From contig BSYO01000023.1 in the NCBI GenBank assembly GCA_033239525.1, forward strand, positions 100,600-164,599: a DNA stretch of 64,000 bases, given 5' to 3'. Positions 24,199 through 34,649 of the stretch are shown here, one piece after another (the stretch's first letter is position 1; every line of letters begins with the position of its first letter). Made by a program: the position numbers and the translations under genes. Source of the DNA: Nepenthes gracilis (taxonomy: Eukaryota > Streptophyta > Magnoliopsida > Caryophyllales > Nepenthaceae). Below the pieces are notes generated by a model. The model ran no database searches. It had not been told where the DNA came from and saw only the letters and a program-made list of their open reading frames with translations.

Positions 24199-24267
24199 AG
24201 ATAAAGCATTGATTTTGTAAATTTTTTCTCCCATTAATCCAAAATTCTTACTTACCAAAAAAAAAAA
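24199..24267 (+). mobile_element. Terminal-fragment insertion, 69 bp
   Basis: Carries only the last 3' bases: from AGATAAAGCATTG through TTTTTTCTCCCATTAATCC and CTTACTTACC to A11. TSD CTTAGTTTATGACTTGG at 24182-24198 and 24268-24284 (17 bp, perfect). The 5' truncation point falls within the 3' arm of the conserved hairpin. Confidence 0.85.
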
Positions 24268-25603
24268 CTTAGTTTATGACTTGGTCTTAAAGTTTGGGGT
24301 TCACTCCCTTGTCGTTGTTCTAATTCCCAAGTCGGCAAAACACTTGGAATTAGCACAAATTTTGTACCTTTTTTTAAATTTAATGCATTTACTTACTTAC
24401 CAAAAAAAAAACGATAGTAGAGATCCTGGATCTCGTACTTTCCGGAAGCTGGATCGTGTAATGGTCAATGGTCCTAGGCATTTGGAGTCCCCCTCTGTAG
24501 CCTCCTATCCTCCGGCTAGGCTCTCGGACCACTTCCCTTGCATTCTCTACCCCCATTCCCGGAAGCCCCTATAAGCTGGAAATTTTCGGTTCAACAACTT
24601 CCTTATTCATCATCCCAATTTTCTCCCCATTGTTCGCCAATGCTGGGAATGTGGCATTCAGGGCGTTCACATGTTTCGGTTCGTCTCTAAACTACGCCTT
24701 CTCAAGGGGAAGATGAAGGAATTAAATCGAAACTTGGGTAATGTTCATGAGGAGGTCGCCCGTGCGCGAGCGTCGCTCGAGGGCTTCCAGAGGTTGTGTC
24801 TTCCCTGGCCCTCAGCTTGGAATTAATGAGGAAGATAGGTTGAAAGCAGATTATCGCAGAGCCTTGCGTACTGAACTTGAATTTCTGCAACAAAAGGCGA
24901 AGATTCAATGGTTAAAAGATGGAGACTAGTGCTCAAATTTCTTCTTCCGTTCCATTGCTGGCAATCACAACAGGAATAGGATTCTCTCCCTAACCAAAGA
25001 TGATGGTTCTCCAATCTGCAGCTTGGAGGAAGTTCAACATCTCTTGATCAACCACTTCTCTCATCTCTTGTGTATCGGCAGATCGGGAGAGTCTTTCTCT
25101 AAGGAGAACCTCCGTCCTTTTATCCTCAAATCAGTCCCAGATTCCCTGCGGCCGTCCCTCTGCTGCCCCGTCTCTGCTGACGAAGTCCGCCTTGCTCTGT
25201 TCTCAATTGATGATAATAAAGCCCCTGGCTCGAATGGTTTCTCTACAAAATTTTTTAAAGCGGCTTGGAATGAAATTAGTGACTCCGTCATTGAAGCTGT
25301 TCAAGATTTTTTCCATCATGGAAAAATCTTGAAACAGATCAATGCGACCTTGATCTGCTTAGTGCCGAAGATCAAATCCCCTACAAGAGTCTCGGACTTC
25401 CGTCCCATTGCGTGCTGCAATGTTATCTACAAAATCATCTCTAAGATCCTGGCTGGGCGCCTCCAAACCTCGCTCCCTACCTCATTGGCAATTGCCAACT
25501 GCTTTCGTAGCTGGTCGAAACATTGGAGATAATATCCTGCTTGCTCAGGACTTACTCCATAAATACCACATCAATAAAGGGGCTCCCCGTTGCGCGCTTA
25601 AAG

Positions 25604-25642
25604 TTTTTTTTTTTTTTTGGTAAGTAAAAAAAAAAAAAAAAA
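25604..25642. mobile_element. T-run / GGTAAGTA / A-run insertion replacing 14-15 bp of ORF2
   Basis: Inserted between codons for ALKV and FDSIHWDF of the reverse transcriptase: T15 (25604-25618), GGTAAGTA, A-run to 25642. The homologous LINE has codons for a DFLKA-like stretch here, so 14-15 bases are lost. No direct repeat is visible. Flanks AAAG and CTTT can pair, so the unit is nearly a hairpin. It resembles the palindrome at 46782-46871. Confidence 0.7.
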
Positions 25643-25687
25643 CTTTGACTCTATCCATTGGGACTTTATTCTGGCCGTCCTTGAGTT

Positions 25688-28127
25688 TTTTTTGGTAACT
25701 AAGTATTTTGGATTAATGGGAGAAAAAATTACAACATCTACGTTTTAATCGTCAAGTATTTTGACTTGGAAAAAAAACATAACCCGCTTGGGCATACCCC
25801 GAGCAACGAGTACAAACGAGAGTACATAAAGAGCCTCTAGGAGGCCAACATTCTACAGAATCCATAGAAATAGAAGGAAAAAAAAAAACAACACAAATCC
25901 GTGGGAAAGCACAGCTTTCCATCCCCCGGCACTCAAGATAGCAGCTGCTGAAGTGCTCCAATCAGCAGCCATGTGGAAAATCCCAGCAAACCAGGCCCAG
26001 CACTTCACACTCAGCCACCTACGGGAACAGCTCCAGCATCAACAACCAGCCAGCAGAAAATGCAACCAGGATACATGCATCCACCTGCAGCTTAAATATC
26101 ATCACCACATATGATGTACCCACATGCATACATCATTACCAAAAAGCACGATCTGCACAAAAGCTGGAAGCAGCAGCAAACCACAAAAGCAAAAATGACA
26201 GAAGCCATACTCCTCAAAATTAAAATGAAGCAACAGCCCCAATCCAGGGATGCTCCAGTACCAAAAACCAGCAGCACCATCTTTGGGAGTTGAAAACAGC
26301 ACCAACTGCATCAAGCAGTAGAGCGCGTTCCAATGTGCATTCCAACCAGCACTGGGAATGCCAATCAGCAACGGATCATCAGCCAGGAATCCACCAAATT
26401 AGATGGAGAGGGGCATCCCAATCCAGCAGACAAATTAGTGGCTCATCCCAACAGCATCCAACAAAGCAGGGCCAGCAAAACTGCATCTAAGCAGGAGCAC
26501 ATCCACACTAGGGTCCTCCAACGGAGTCTGAGGGTCCTCCAAAGAGTAAACCTCAGCATCAATAAAAGCCAGGGATGAAACCCTGCTCTGCATAGCAGCA
26601 GCAGAAACAGCAGCACTCCAAAGCACTCCAGCAAATGGCTCCAGCACAGCACCATAGCAAAGGCCTGGGCACACCCGGCTCTCATCATAATCACATGTGG
26701 CGGACTTTGCATGAGTCCACCGCAGGCATCCAACCAGCAGCAGCCTGCCCAGCCCAAAAAACTGATACACCAGAACAGGGAATCAGTAACAAAATTCAGG
26801 AACATCAGCAAAAGTTTTCAGCATTTCAGCAGAGTACACAGGCAGCAACAGCAAAAACTGTCAAACCCAATACGCCCACAACACCAAATGCCGAGAACAA
26901 ATCTAATGCTCGTTCTCCCAGGACCCCAACAGCAGGGGCAAGAAAACAGGTACACAGAAAGCACCATTACTCAGCATCAAAGTAGCACCAACAGCAGGGC
27001 AAAGCACTTAAGACTCCCAACCAAAGATGACGCCAGCAGCCAAACAGAACATCAGCATCAAAATGCTGAGTCGAAATTCCAATTGGCAGTTACCAATCAC
27101 CAGTGACAGGGCCCATGAGACACCAATCACCAAATCCAACCGAGTCATTTGACTAGATCAGCAATTCAAGGTACCAATTCAAGGTACAGAACACTAGCTT
27201 GAGCCCATAGAGAAGCAAAACTTCTCTCAACACCAAGGCCAGCAGGAAAGCCCAATCCGAATCCAGCTAAAACCAATAAGACAGAGCAGAGAAGGATCTC
27301 AGAGCTCCATAGAGTTCAATCCATGCTCTCAAAGCACAGCCGAATCCAACAATTCAGATCAAAGCCAGGAGCATTAAATCACCCAAAGCCATTAGGCAAA
27401 ATGCCAGAATCAGTGGTCGGACCAGGGAGGTCAAGCAACCAACAATCCAACCAAAACTAACTACCAGCTCACCCGAAGGATCTCGTGCTACAAAATAGTT
27501 CTCAGCCAGCTCTTCAGAACCACATCCAGAGGATCCACTCCTGAACAGCACGGTTCCCCAACCCATCCAACAGGAGGAAATACACTGGGAACGAACCAAA
27601 GGAGCCAGCAGAAGAACATACCTTCGTCGGCGCCAGGTACTTCGGGAAGCACATAAGACAACAAAAGCGTCAACTAGCACCTCCTGAAGCTAATCAGGAG
27701 GGTGAAGGGACCGGTCAAAACCAGCCAAAGAGGAGCCCTAAACAATCGAGGGACAAAGGAGAAGAGAGGCCATAGCTTAAGAAGAGTCCCAGCCAAAATC
27801 GGAGACCGAAACAGACATAGACCCATTAGGTGCGGTCATATCTTCGGCAGAAAACCCCAATCGAGTCTCGCCGAAGGAGCATCGACAGGGCTCGACCATA
27901 GTCAAAAACTCAGAGGATGCCCGCGAAACCAGAGAGAGGACCAGAAGGAAGAGTGCAAGGTTCGGAATCGGAAAGCTGCTGGGCATAGCACCCAGGAGAC
28001 CGGCCGAGGCCGGCCCCGGGGCCGCCCGGCCAGAGGAGGAGCGTCGCAAGGACGCGGGCGACCGCTACCGGGACGATTTTAAAATTTGAAATCGAGGAGA
28101 GAGGAGAGAGTTTCTCTCTCTCAATTT
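25688..28127 (-). mobile_element. Full-length non-coding retroposon (copy B), 2440 bp
   Basis: TSD TGGCCGTCCTTGAGTT at 25672-25687 and 28128-28143 (16 bp, perfect) defines both ends. 3' end: T-run, GGTAACTAAG (one change from GGTAAGTAAG), hairpin and CGAGC block. Middle: CAGCA-rich, no conserved ORF. 5' module at about 28000-28127: GGCCGGCCCCGGGGCCGCCC core, AT-rich CGATTTTAAAATTTGAAATCG region, then GA/CT-rich end. It interrupts the type-2 reverse transcriptase after WDFILAVLE. Because its 5' end lines up with copies A, C and D, it is probably a true full-length element, not a truncated LINE. Confidence 0.88.
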
Positions 28128-28322
28128 TGGCCGTCCTTGAGTTGATGGGTTTTCCTCCCACATTGATCAGCAGGATAAAACAATGCATCACTACCACCTC
28201 GTTTTCCATCAATTCGAATGGTACTTCGGTAGGATTCTTCCGTGGCGCCAAAGGCCTTCAGCAGGGGGACCCTCTCTCCCCCTATCTCTTTGTGCTTGGG
28301 ATGGAAGTCCTGAATGGGATCC

Positions 28323-28849
28323 CTGTTTGGTTGAATCAACTGCCGGATGGTTGCGGAAGGGGTTGTGCTGCAGTGGTGAAAGCTGCCATGCTGGATTTTG
28401 CAGTTGTGTAGTGGCTCTCATAGACTATGCCTGTTGCTTGTATTGAAGCCTCTGTACTGTGGTTGCTGGAGCTGATGATACTGAATTTTCGGATGAACCT
28501 TTGAGGATCGATGGTCCCATGGTTGCTGGAATGTTGCACTGCTGTAGCAGCTTTTGGCTTTTTTGAAGCCTGCGATGGCTGGCATGGTAGCCGCTCGGTT
28601 GTGGAGTTGCTCCTGTCGTTCGGCAATGCTGATTATGAGTTAGTTCATATAGTTGACAGGTCTCATATTATGTTGATTATGTTGGTCGTTGTCCTCCTAG
28701 AGGAGTTTTTTTTGCTTCTTCTGATGTATTAGTTGCCCGGGGTATGCCCTAGCGGTTTATGTTTTTACTCCAAGTCAAAATACTTGGAGTAAAAACATAG
28801 ATTCTGTAATTTTTTCTCCCATTAATCCAAAAAACTTACAAAAAAAAAA
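28323..28849 (+). mobile_element. 5'-truncated main-family 3' fragment, 527 bp
   Basis: TGCTG-rich + strand body ending with CCCGGGGTATGCCCTAGCGG, a 17-bp perfect hairpin at 28759-28798, TTTTTTCTCCCATTAATCC, AAACTTAC and an A-run. TSD of 16 bp with one mismatch: GTCCTGAATGGGATCC at 28307-28322 and GTCTTGAATGGGATCC at 28850-28865. It splits the reverse transcriptase after MEVLNGI. Confidence 0.85.
28759..28798 (+). other. Conserved 3'-terminal hairpin (best example)
   Basis: Perfect 17-bp arms at 28759-28775 and 28782-28798 with a CAAAAT hexaloop. Every complete main-family 3' end in the window has a version. Arm changes compensate between copies: TACTCC/GGAGTA here, AACTC/GAGTT at 11727-11766, TTATC/GATAA at about 23500-23540. 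This indicates selection on RNA structure at the 3' end. Confidence 0.8.
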
Positions 28850-29100
28850 GTCTTGAATGGGATCCTGGATAGAATGGCAAAGACCAATCCGGAATTCTAG
28901 TTCCACTGGAAATGCAAAAACTCCCGTATTGTGATGCTTGGGGTTTGCTGATGATCTGCTCCTGTTCTCCAAAGCAGACTGCAATTCAGTTCGTGCTATT
29001 AAAGAAAGTCTTAACATTTTCAGTAGCCTTTCGGGTCTCACCCCTAACTTAGATAAAAGTGAGATCTATTGCTGTTCTGCCAGTGAGGATACCATCCAGG

Positions 29101-29142
29101 TTCTCCCTATAATCCAAAATACTTACTTACCAAAAAAAAAAA
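29101..29142 (+). mobile_element. Terminal-fragment insertion, 42 bp
   Basis: Contains only TTCTCCCTATAATCC, AAAATACTTACTTACC and an A-run. TSD GAGGATACCATCCAGG at 29085-29100 and 29143-29158 (16 bp, perfect). Truncated downstream of the hairpin. Confidence 0.9.
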
Positions 29143-30717
29143 GAGGATACCATCCAGGGCATTCTTGACATTCTTGGTTTCAAACGTTGGAATCTTCCTG
29201 TCAGATATCTTGGCGTCCCCCTTCTCACCACGAAGCTTTCCATCTCGGACTGCAAGCCTCTCCTCGATCCAATTCAACTGATAACCTCTTCATGGAAGAA
29301 TTGCTGGCTCTCATTTGTTGGAAGATTCCAACTTATCTCCTCCATCCTCTCAAATATCCACACCTTCTGGGCCTCCATGTTCATCCTCCCCAAAACCATT
29401 CTGAACTGCATTGACAAATTCTTCCCTCCTTTCTATGGCACGGCTCCTTTGAAGGAAGATACTCTGCAAAAGTTACCTGGAAGGATGTTTGCACCCCGAA
29501 AAGGGAAGGGGGATTAGGCCTTAAAAACCTGTGTGCATCCAATAAAGCTCTTTTGAGCCGTCATTTATGGAGAATCATCTCTAAGAACACTGACTCCATT
29601 TGGGTTTCCTGGACTCATACCCACCGGATCAGAGACCGTTGCATATGGACCATAAAAGTTCCCGATTCAGCCCATTGGAGCTGGAAAAAGCTGATGAAGC
29701 TCCGGAATGCTCTCCGCCCCATGATCCGATATGTTATTGGAAATGGAGTGGACACTTTCTTCTAGCTTGACCATTGGCATCCATTGGGGCCGCCTGTGAT
29801 CGTTTTGACTCGCGGATCAGGTGTATCATTGGACTGCCCCTTGATGCAAAGGTAAAAGACATCATCATTGACGGTAACTAGAGATGGCCTAACCCGTATG
29901 ACATGGAGGTTGCGGAAATTGTAGACAGTATACCGCCCTACGCCCCTGACCAGTCCCGCAGTGATGGGGTTCTCTGGACTACTGACCGCTCCGGGATGTT
30001 CACTTCTAAATCCGCGTATGGGATCTTTCATGGGGCCAACGAAGCGGTAGTTTGGTCTGATCTTGTCTGGGGCCCCATTCTCATTCCGGCCCATGCCTTC
30101 ATTCTTTGGTTGGCAAAAAGAAATAGGCTAAGCACTCTGGACCGGATTAGCAGATTCCTTCACTGCTCAGTGAACTGTGTTCTCTATTCTAATGGGGTTG
30201 AAAGTCATAACCACCTTTTCTTTGACTGCCCATTCTCCTTGATTGTCTGGAGTCTCATGCGCCAGAAGGCTGGTCTTAATTGGCCTTACCCTGACTGGCA
30301 CTCAAATATTCTGTGGGCTGCCAACAAAATGGAAAGGTAAGACCCTCAAGGCTCGCTCCTACAGGCTCACTCTCGCGGCCTCTGTTTATTTCATCTGGAG
30401 AGAGCAAAACAATCGAGCCTTTAAGGATTCTGCGTGTAGCGAAACCTAGCTGGCTTACCTGATCACAAATGCGGTGAGAGCAAAACTGGAATTATCCCAT
30501 CTTACTGAAGCCCATAGCGACAAATCTATTTGGAGCAGATGGAACATCGCCCTTGCGGTTTTGAGATCGGGCACAGTCATCTGATCTTGATGTGGTTTAT
30601 TTGTCCTTGACCTGAGGAATCCGGCATTCGGAGTGTTTTGCTGCTTTGTCCCTGTTTTTGGGAACTCCGGAATCCAGAGTTTCCTGTTGCCGGTTCTGTT
30701 TTTCTCTCTTCCTCGCG

Positions 30718-31160
30718 AAAAAAAAAAAATCTCCTCCCTCACTTTGGTTTCCCTGTAATCCGGAGCTCTTTTCTCTTTCGGACGGAGTGCCTGGATGCCA
30801 GAGCTGTTTTTTTTCATAAAAAAAAAAATTTTGCTTTGGTTTCTCTGGAATTCGGAGCTCTTTTCTCTTTTGGGCGGAGTGCCTAGAAGCCGGAGCTGAA
30901 TTTTGCTCTTTCTCCGGACGGCACACTTTTTCGTCGTGCCTCCGTTTTCGTCTTTTTCTTTTCCGGAGTTTTCTCCTCCAAAAAAAAAAAATCCCCATCG
31001 CTTTGGTTTCTCTGTAATCCGGAGTTCTTTTCTCTTTGGACGAAGTGCCTTGAAGCCGGAGCTGATTTTTGAAAAAAAAAAAATCCCCTCGCTTTGGTTC
31101 CTCTGTAATCCGGAGCACTTTTATCATTTGGGCGGAGTGCCTAGATGCCGGAGCTGAATA
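30718..31160 (+). repeat. Degenerate tandem repeat of about 95-160 bp units, each with an A-tract
   Basis: Four units. Each runs from an A11-A12 tract (30718, 30818, 30980, 31072) through CTTTGGTTTCTCTGTAATCC, GGAGCTCTTTTCTCTTT, GGACGGAGTGCCTGGATGCC and GGAGCTG. The second unit is longer by an extra CCGGACGGCAC... stretch. It lies early in the type-2 3' body, just after ORF2. Confidence 0.75.
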
Positions 31161-31161
31161 T

Positions 31162-32224
31162 TTTTTTTTTGGGGTAAGTAATTAAATGCATTAAAATATT
31201 AAATAAAATGTATAAAAAGGTTATGGCCTTAACTCAGTGTTTTTCCAACGTGGGGAAAGAGACATAGTAACAGGGGAGGCCCCCAGACTAATGACATCCG
31301 TCATTAAAAAATAAGATTACAATAATATTCGGTCCTTGTAAGAAATAAAAAAGCGAATGGCCAAAGTGAATGAAGAATCACCCTGCCACTAAAGAGAAAG
31401 CACTCCATCTCCAGGAGGCCACATCGCCTCAAAATGCACTCCGTCTTCAGAAACCACACCGTCCTCAAAAGGCACTCCGGCATTGAAATGCCACTCCGTC
31501 CTCAGTGCATGCAAACCACGAAAACCACTCCGGCCTTTTAGTGAGCAAAAGGCACTCCGTCTTTATAAGCCACTCCGGCCTCACGCGGCACTCCGGTAAC
31601 AAGAGGCCAATCACTCCGGATTCACTCCGGCATTAAACGGACAAAACAGAAACGATCCCTCTTCAAAAATACTGCTCCGCCTCAAAATGCACTTCGGCTT
31701 CAGGCCACTCCGTCCACTAAAGGCATTCCGGATTGAAATGCCACTCCGCCCATATCACACGCAAGCCACGGACCGACCAAGAGATCATCACTCCAGCTAG
31801 CAAGGAGCACAAGCCACATCATCCTTCCATTTAGTGAAACAAAATGACTCCGAAAAAAGCTCGGAAAGAGAACCGATTTTTTAAGAACCGGGGAAAGTTG
31901 AGCCGACTTAAAGAGCACCAGAAAAAATAACTCCGGAGTCAACAAGCCACTCCGTCCGGATTCCAAAATGCAACGTTTATTATTATTATTATTTATTTTT
32001 TTTTGGGGGGAAGAAACTCACTCCAGAGTTCAAAGACCTCAACAGAGACGGAGCTAAACCAGCAGCTCCGGATACGAAACGCACAGACTCCGGAAGCAGA
32101 GCCCACTCCGCCATCTCTTTTTTTTTTTTTTTTTTTGGAGAAAACGACTCTAGAACTGAAGTTCTCAACAGATCCGGAGCCAAAACAAACAGCCCCAGAT
32201 ACTAAACACATCCAGAACTCTAGA
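31162..32224 (-). mobile_element. 5'-truncated type-2 LINE 3' fragment, 1063 bp
   Basis: TSD ATGCCGGAGCTGAATAT at 31145-31161 and 32225-32241 (17 bp, perfect). 3' end: T-run, GGGGTAAGTAATTAAATGCA, the reverse of the type-2 terminus. Interior rich in CACTCCG, with internal T-runs near 31998 and 32118 matching the A-tracts of the type-2 body. It inserted into a sister copy of its own 3' body. Confidence 0.85.
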
Positions 32225-32370
32225 ATGCCGGAGCTGAATATTGCTCTTGCTCCGGAGTGCTTTTTAGTCGTGCCTCCGTTTTCATCTTTTTTTTCTGGAC
32301 TTTTCTCCTCCAAAAAAAAAAAAAAACTCTTTTTATTGAGGTGGCTGCTTCGTTTCAACTCATTTTAGTC

Positions 32371-32393
32371 TTTTTTTTTTTTTGGTAAGTAAA
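32371..32393 (-). mobile_element. Tail-only insertion, 23 bp
   Basis: T13, GGTAAGTA, AA. TSD AACTCATTTTAGTC at 32357-32370 and 32394-32407 (14 bp, perfect). Confidence 0.85.
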
Positions 32394-33694
32394 AACTCAT
32401 TTTAGTCGGAGTAATTGTTCCAAGCTTCTGGTGTGATCTTTTTTCAAAATATCTTCTTTGTCTCCTTGGACGGAGTAAAAACTCATTTTGCCAGAATGAG
32501 GTGGCTGATTGTTTACCTCAATTTGGGCGGAGTGTTCTGTTCCAGTGTGCTGTCTATGTCTCATCGGACGGAGTGCTTGTCTCACCTTGGAATGGAGTGA
32601 AACTGCTCTAATTGGTCAGAGTGATTTTGCTCGGGATTCCGTTGTGTGCTTTATTGTCTCCAAGGACGGAGTGCTATTTTCTCACTTGGACGGAGTGCAA
32701 GCTTTTCATTTATTCGGGAATGCTCCTCGTCTCCATGGTCGGAATGTAATAGCCGGAGTGGGGTGAATGGAATGCTCACCTAAGTTTGGACGGAGTATCG
32801 TTGTTAGAGCTTCTGGAGTAAATTTTTCGGAGTGCTTTCATTATCTCCTTGGACGGACTGTTCTAACCCACCCTGATCGCCGAGTCTTGCTATCTTTAGA
32901 CGGAGTGTTTTTGCTCGTCCTTCCCATGCCATTTCTGTCCGTCTTTTTTAGAGGCCGGAATGGCATGTTGAAGACGGAGTGCGTATTGAGGCCGGAGTGG
33001 AATGCCCTTTGAGGACGGAGTAGAATTTGCTGGAATGCCTGTACACACTTAAAAGCAGGAGCTGGTCTTTTTGTATTGAAGCCGGAGTGTCATTTTGATA
33101 TCGGAGTGCCTTAAGAGGCCAGAGTGGCTTCTTGATGCTGGAGTACTTTTTGAGACTGGAGTGGTTGGATTACAATAATTGAACATTATTGTAATTTTCA
33201 ATGGTTGTTGTCATAGGATTAGGGGTCTCCCCTGTTTTATGTTCCTTCTCCAAGTCGGTAAAACACTTTGTTATGAACATAAATTTTGTACATTTTTTGA
33301 AAAAATTTAATGCAATCAATTACTTACCAAAAAAAAAAATTTTTTTACTACGGCCTCATCATAAATATACTCCGGCCTCAGCAAAACCATGCCATCCGGC
33401 CTATTAGTGATCATAAGGGACACAGAATTCAAAACCGTGCAATTCCACTCCGGCCTTTGGCGAGCATATAGCGCACCGGCCACAATGTTGCCTTTTTTTT
33501 TTTGAAGCCACCAACCCCGTCCGGGATGCACCATCGGATCAAACCCGATCTTTCTCTACGGGCATCCGCACCATGAGAAGACATACTCAAAGCCACTCCG
33601 TCCTGAAAGTGCAAACTAAGGCACTCCAGCCACCAAGCCATCAGCAATATAGTAACCAACATCAGCATCAGTCACTCCAGCTACCAAAGAAAGC

Positions 33695-34177
33695 TTTTTT
33701 TTTTGTAAGTAAGTGTGTATTTTGGATTAACGGGAGAAATAATTTACAAGAAACTATGTTATAACTCCAAGTTTTTTGACTTGGAATTAGAACATAAAAC
33801 ACTAGGGCATACCCCGAGCGACTAGTACAACTAAGGATACATCGGAAAACCTCTAAGAGGATCACTCTAAAATAAATAGAAAATGAACAAAGTCATTTTA
33901 CATAAGCAGATTCAACAAAAGTACTGCCCAAAACCCAAATACACCCCAAGTACAGGAGCCAGAAGACAACTACAACTCTCCCACCTCCGGCTGCTATACA
34001 CCAGGATCAGAAAATTCACCGATCTTCAATATCCAACCAGCACAGGGTGCGACAGTCAGCAATGGGACAGCAGCCAGTAGATCACCAGATTAGATGCAGA
34101 GAGGCATTATAGACCAGCATACAGATACAGTGGCAACAGCCCAACAGCAGCCAAATCAGTATCCGCTTTTCACCCAA
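33695..34177 (-). mobile_element. 5'-truncated main-family 3' fragment, 483 bp
   Basis: T-run, TGTAAGTAAG, hairpin, CTAGGGCATACCCCGAGC, then CAG-rich body. TSD CAGCTACCAAAGAAAGC at 33678-33694 and 34178-34194 (17 bp, perfect). Confidence 0.88.
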
Positions 34178-34649
34178 CAGCTACCAAAGAAAGCACACCA
34201 AGCAATCCATCCAATGTCAACTAGAAATCCGAATGCAAGTTTGAACTCTGAATGTTCCATCTTTCCATAATCTGCCTGTCCTGCACTGTAGCGGCACTAT
34301 GGGATGCCTCTATCTTCCCCCAGACTGCCGTAGAAATCTGGGTAACCATTTGGGTTTCGTTAAGCGCCCTCGTTTCCTTAAACATACGATGATTCCTCTC
34401 TTTCAAGATAAAATAGATGGAAGCAGCAAGGGTGAGACGGAAAGAGTATACTTTGAGGTTTTTGCCCTTCTATCGTTTTGCTGCCCACAAGATGTTTGAT
34501 TTCCAATTAGGGTGAGGCCAGCTATACCCCACTTTATGGCGCATTTGACGCCAAACAGTCGAGGAAAAAGGGCAATCAAAGAAAAGGTGATTATGACACT
34601 CCCTTCCGTTTGGACAGAGTATACATGACGCAGGAATGTGAAGGTAATT

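Larger units (their letters stand above)
22565..24411 (+). mobile_element. Fragment with a type-2 3' terminus, carrying two insertions
   Basis: Non-coding + strand body ending at 24290-24411 with the type-2 terminus: CCCAAGTCGGCAAAACACTTGG hairpin region, long T-run, TTTAATGCATTTACTTACTTACC and A10. Insertions lie at 23445-24002 and 24199-24267. No ORF2 remnant is seen in this piece, so it is either a 5'-truncated type-2 LINE or a non-coding relative. Confidence 0.55.
24415..30584 (+). pseudogene. Type-2 LINE ORF2, split by four insertions
   Basis: Segments: 24415-25603 (end of endonuclease, then reverse transcriptase with KAPGSNGFSTKFFKAAW, SDFRPIACCNVIYKIISKILAGRL); 25643-25687 (FDSIHWDF); 28144-28322 (ITTTSFSINSNG, GLQQGDPLSPYLFVLGMEVLNG); 28850-29100 (catalytic FADDLLLFSKAD); 29143-30584 (RYLGVPLLTTKLSISDC, SWKNCWLSFVGRFQL, a zf-RVT region with HNHLFFDC, and a C-terminal stop near 30582). 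The central YLFVL/FADD block marks it as a reverse transcriptase, divergent from the main-family copies. Own stops and frameshifts at about 24570, 24928, 29516 and 29763, plus the insertions, disable it. Confidence 0.85.
24412..33339 (+). mobile_element. Type-2 + LINE, 5'-truncated, carrying six insertions
   Basis: Enters ORF2 at the end of the endonuclease (FRKLDRVMVNGPR) and runs through reverse transcriptase and zf-RVT to a stop at about 30582. A CGGAGTG-rich non-coding body follows to the type-2 terminus at 33220-33339 (TCAATTACTTACC plus A11). Insertions are at 25604-25642, 25688-28127, 28323-28849, 29101-29142, 31162-32224 and 32371-32393. Removing them gives a continuous LINE order. 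Confidence 0.85.
30585..33339 (+). repeat. Type-2 LINE 3' body with reiterated CGGAGTG motif
   Basis: Non-coding. From 32400 to 33170 the word (A)CGGAGTG or a one-base variant appears about two dozen times at irregular spacings of roughly 20-50 bp. The type-2 terminus occupies 33220-33339. The body also contains the tandem array at 30718-31160 and two insertions. The same motif on the other strand (CACTCCG) fills 31400-32110 and recurs at 33350-33690, marking antisense copies of the same body. Confidence 0.7.

Noticed and set aside
30597..31127. Lys/Arg/Glu-rich open frame on the - strand in the type-2 body
   Set aside because: It reads through the tandem repeat and its A-tracts; the composition comes from the repeat.
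30718..33170. CRISPR-like array from regularly recurring CGGAGTG
   Set aside because: The motif is only seven bases, spacing is irregular, spacers are not unique unrelated sequence, and the context is a plant LINE.
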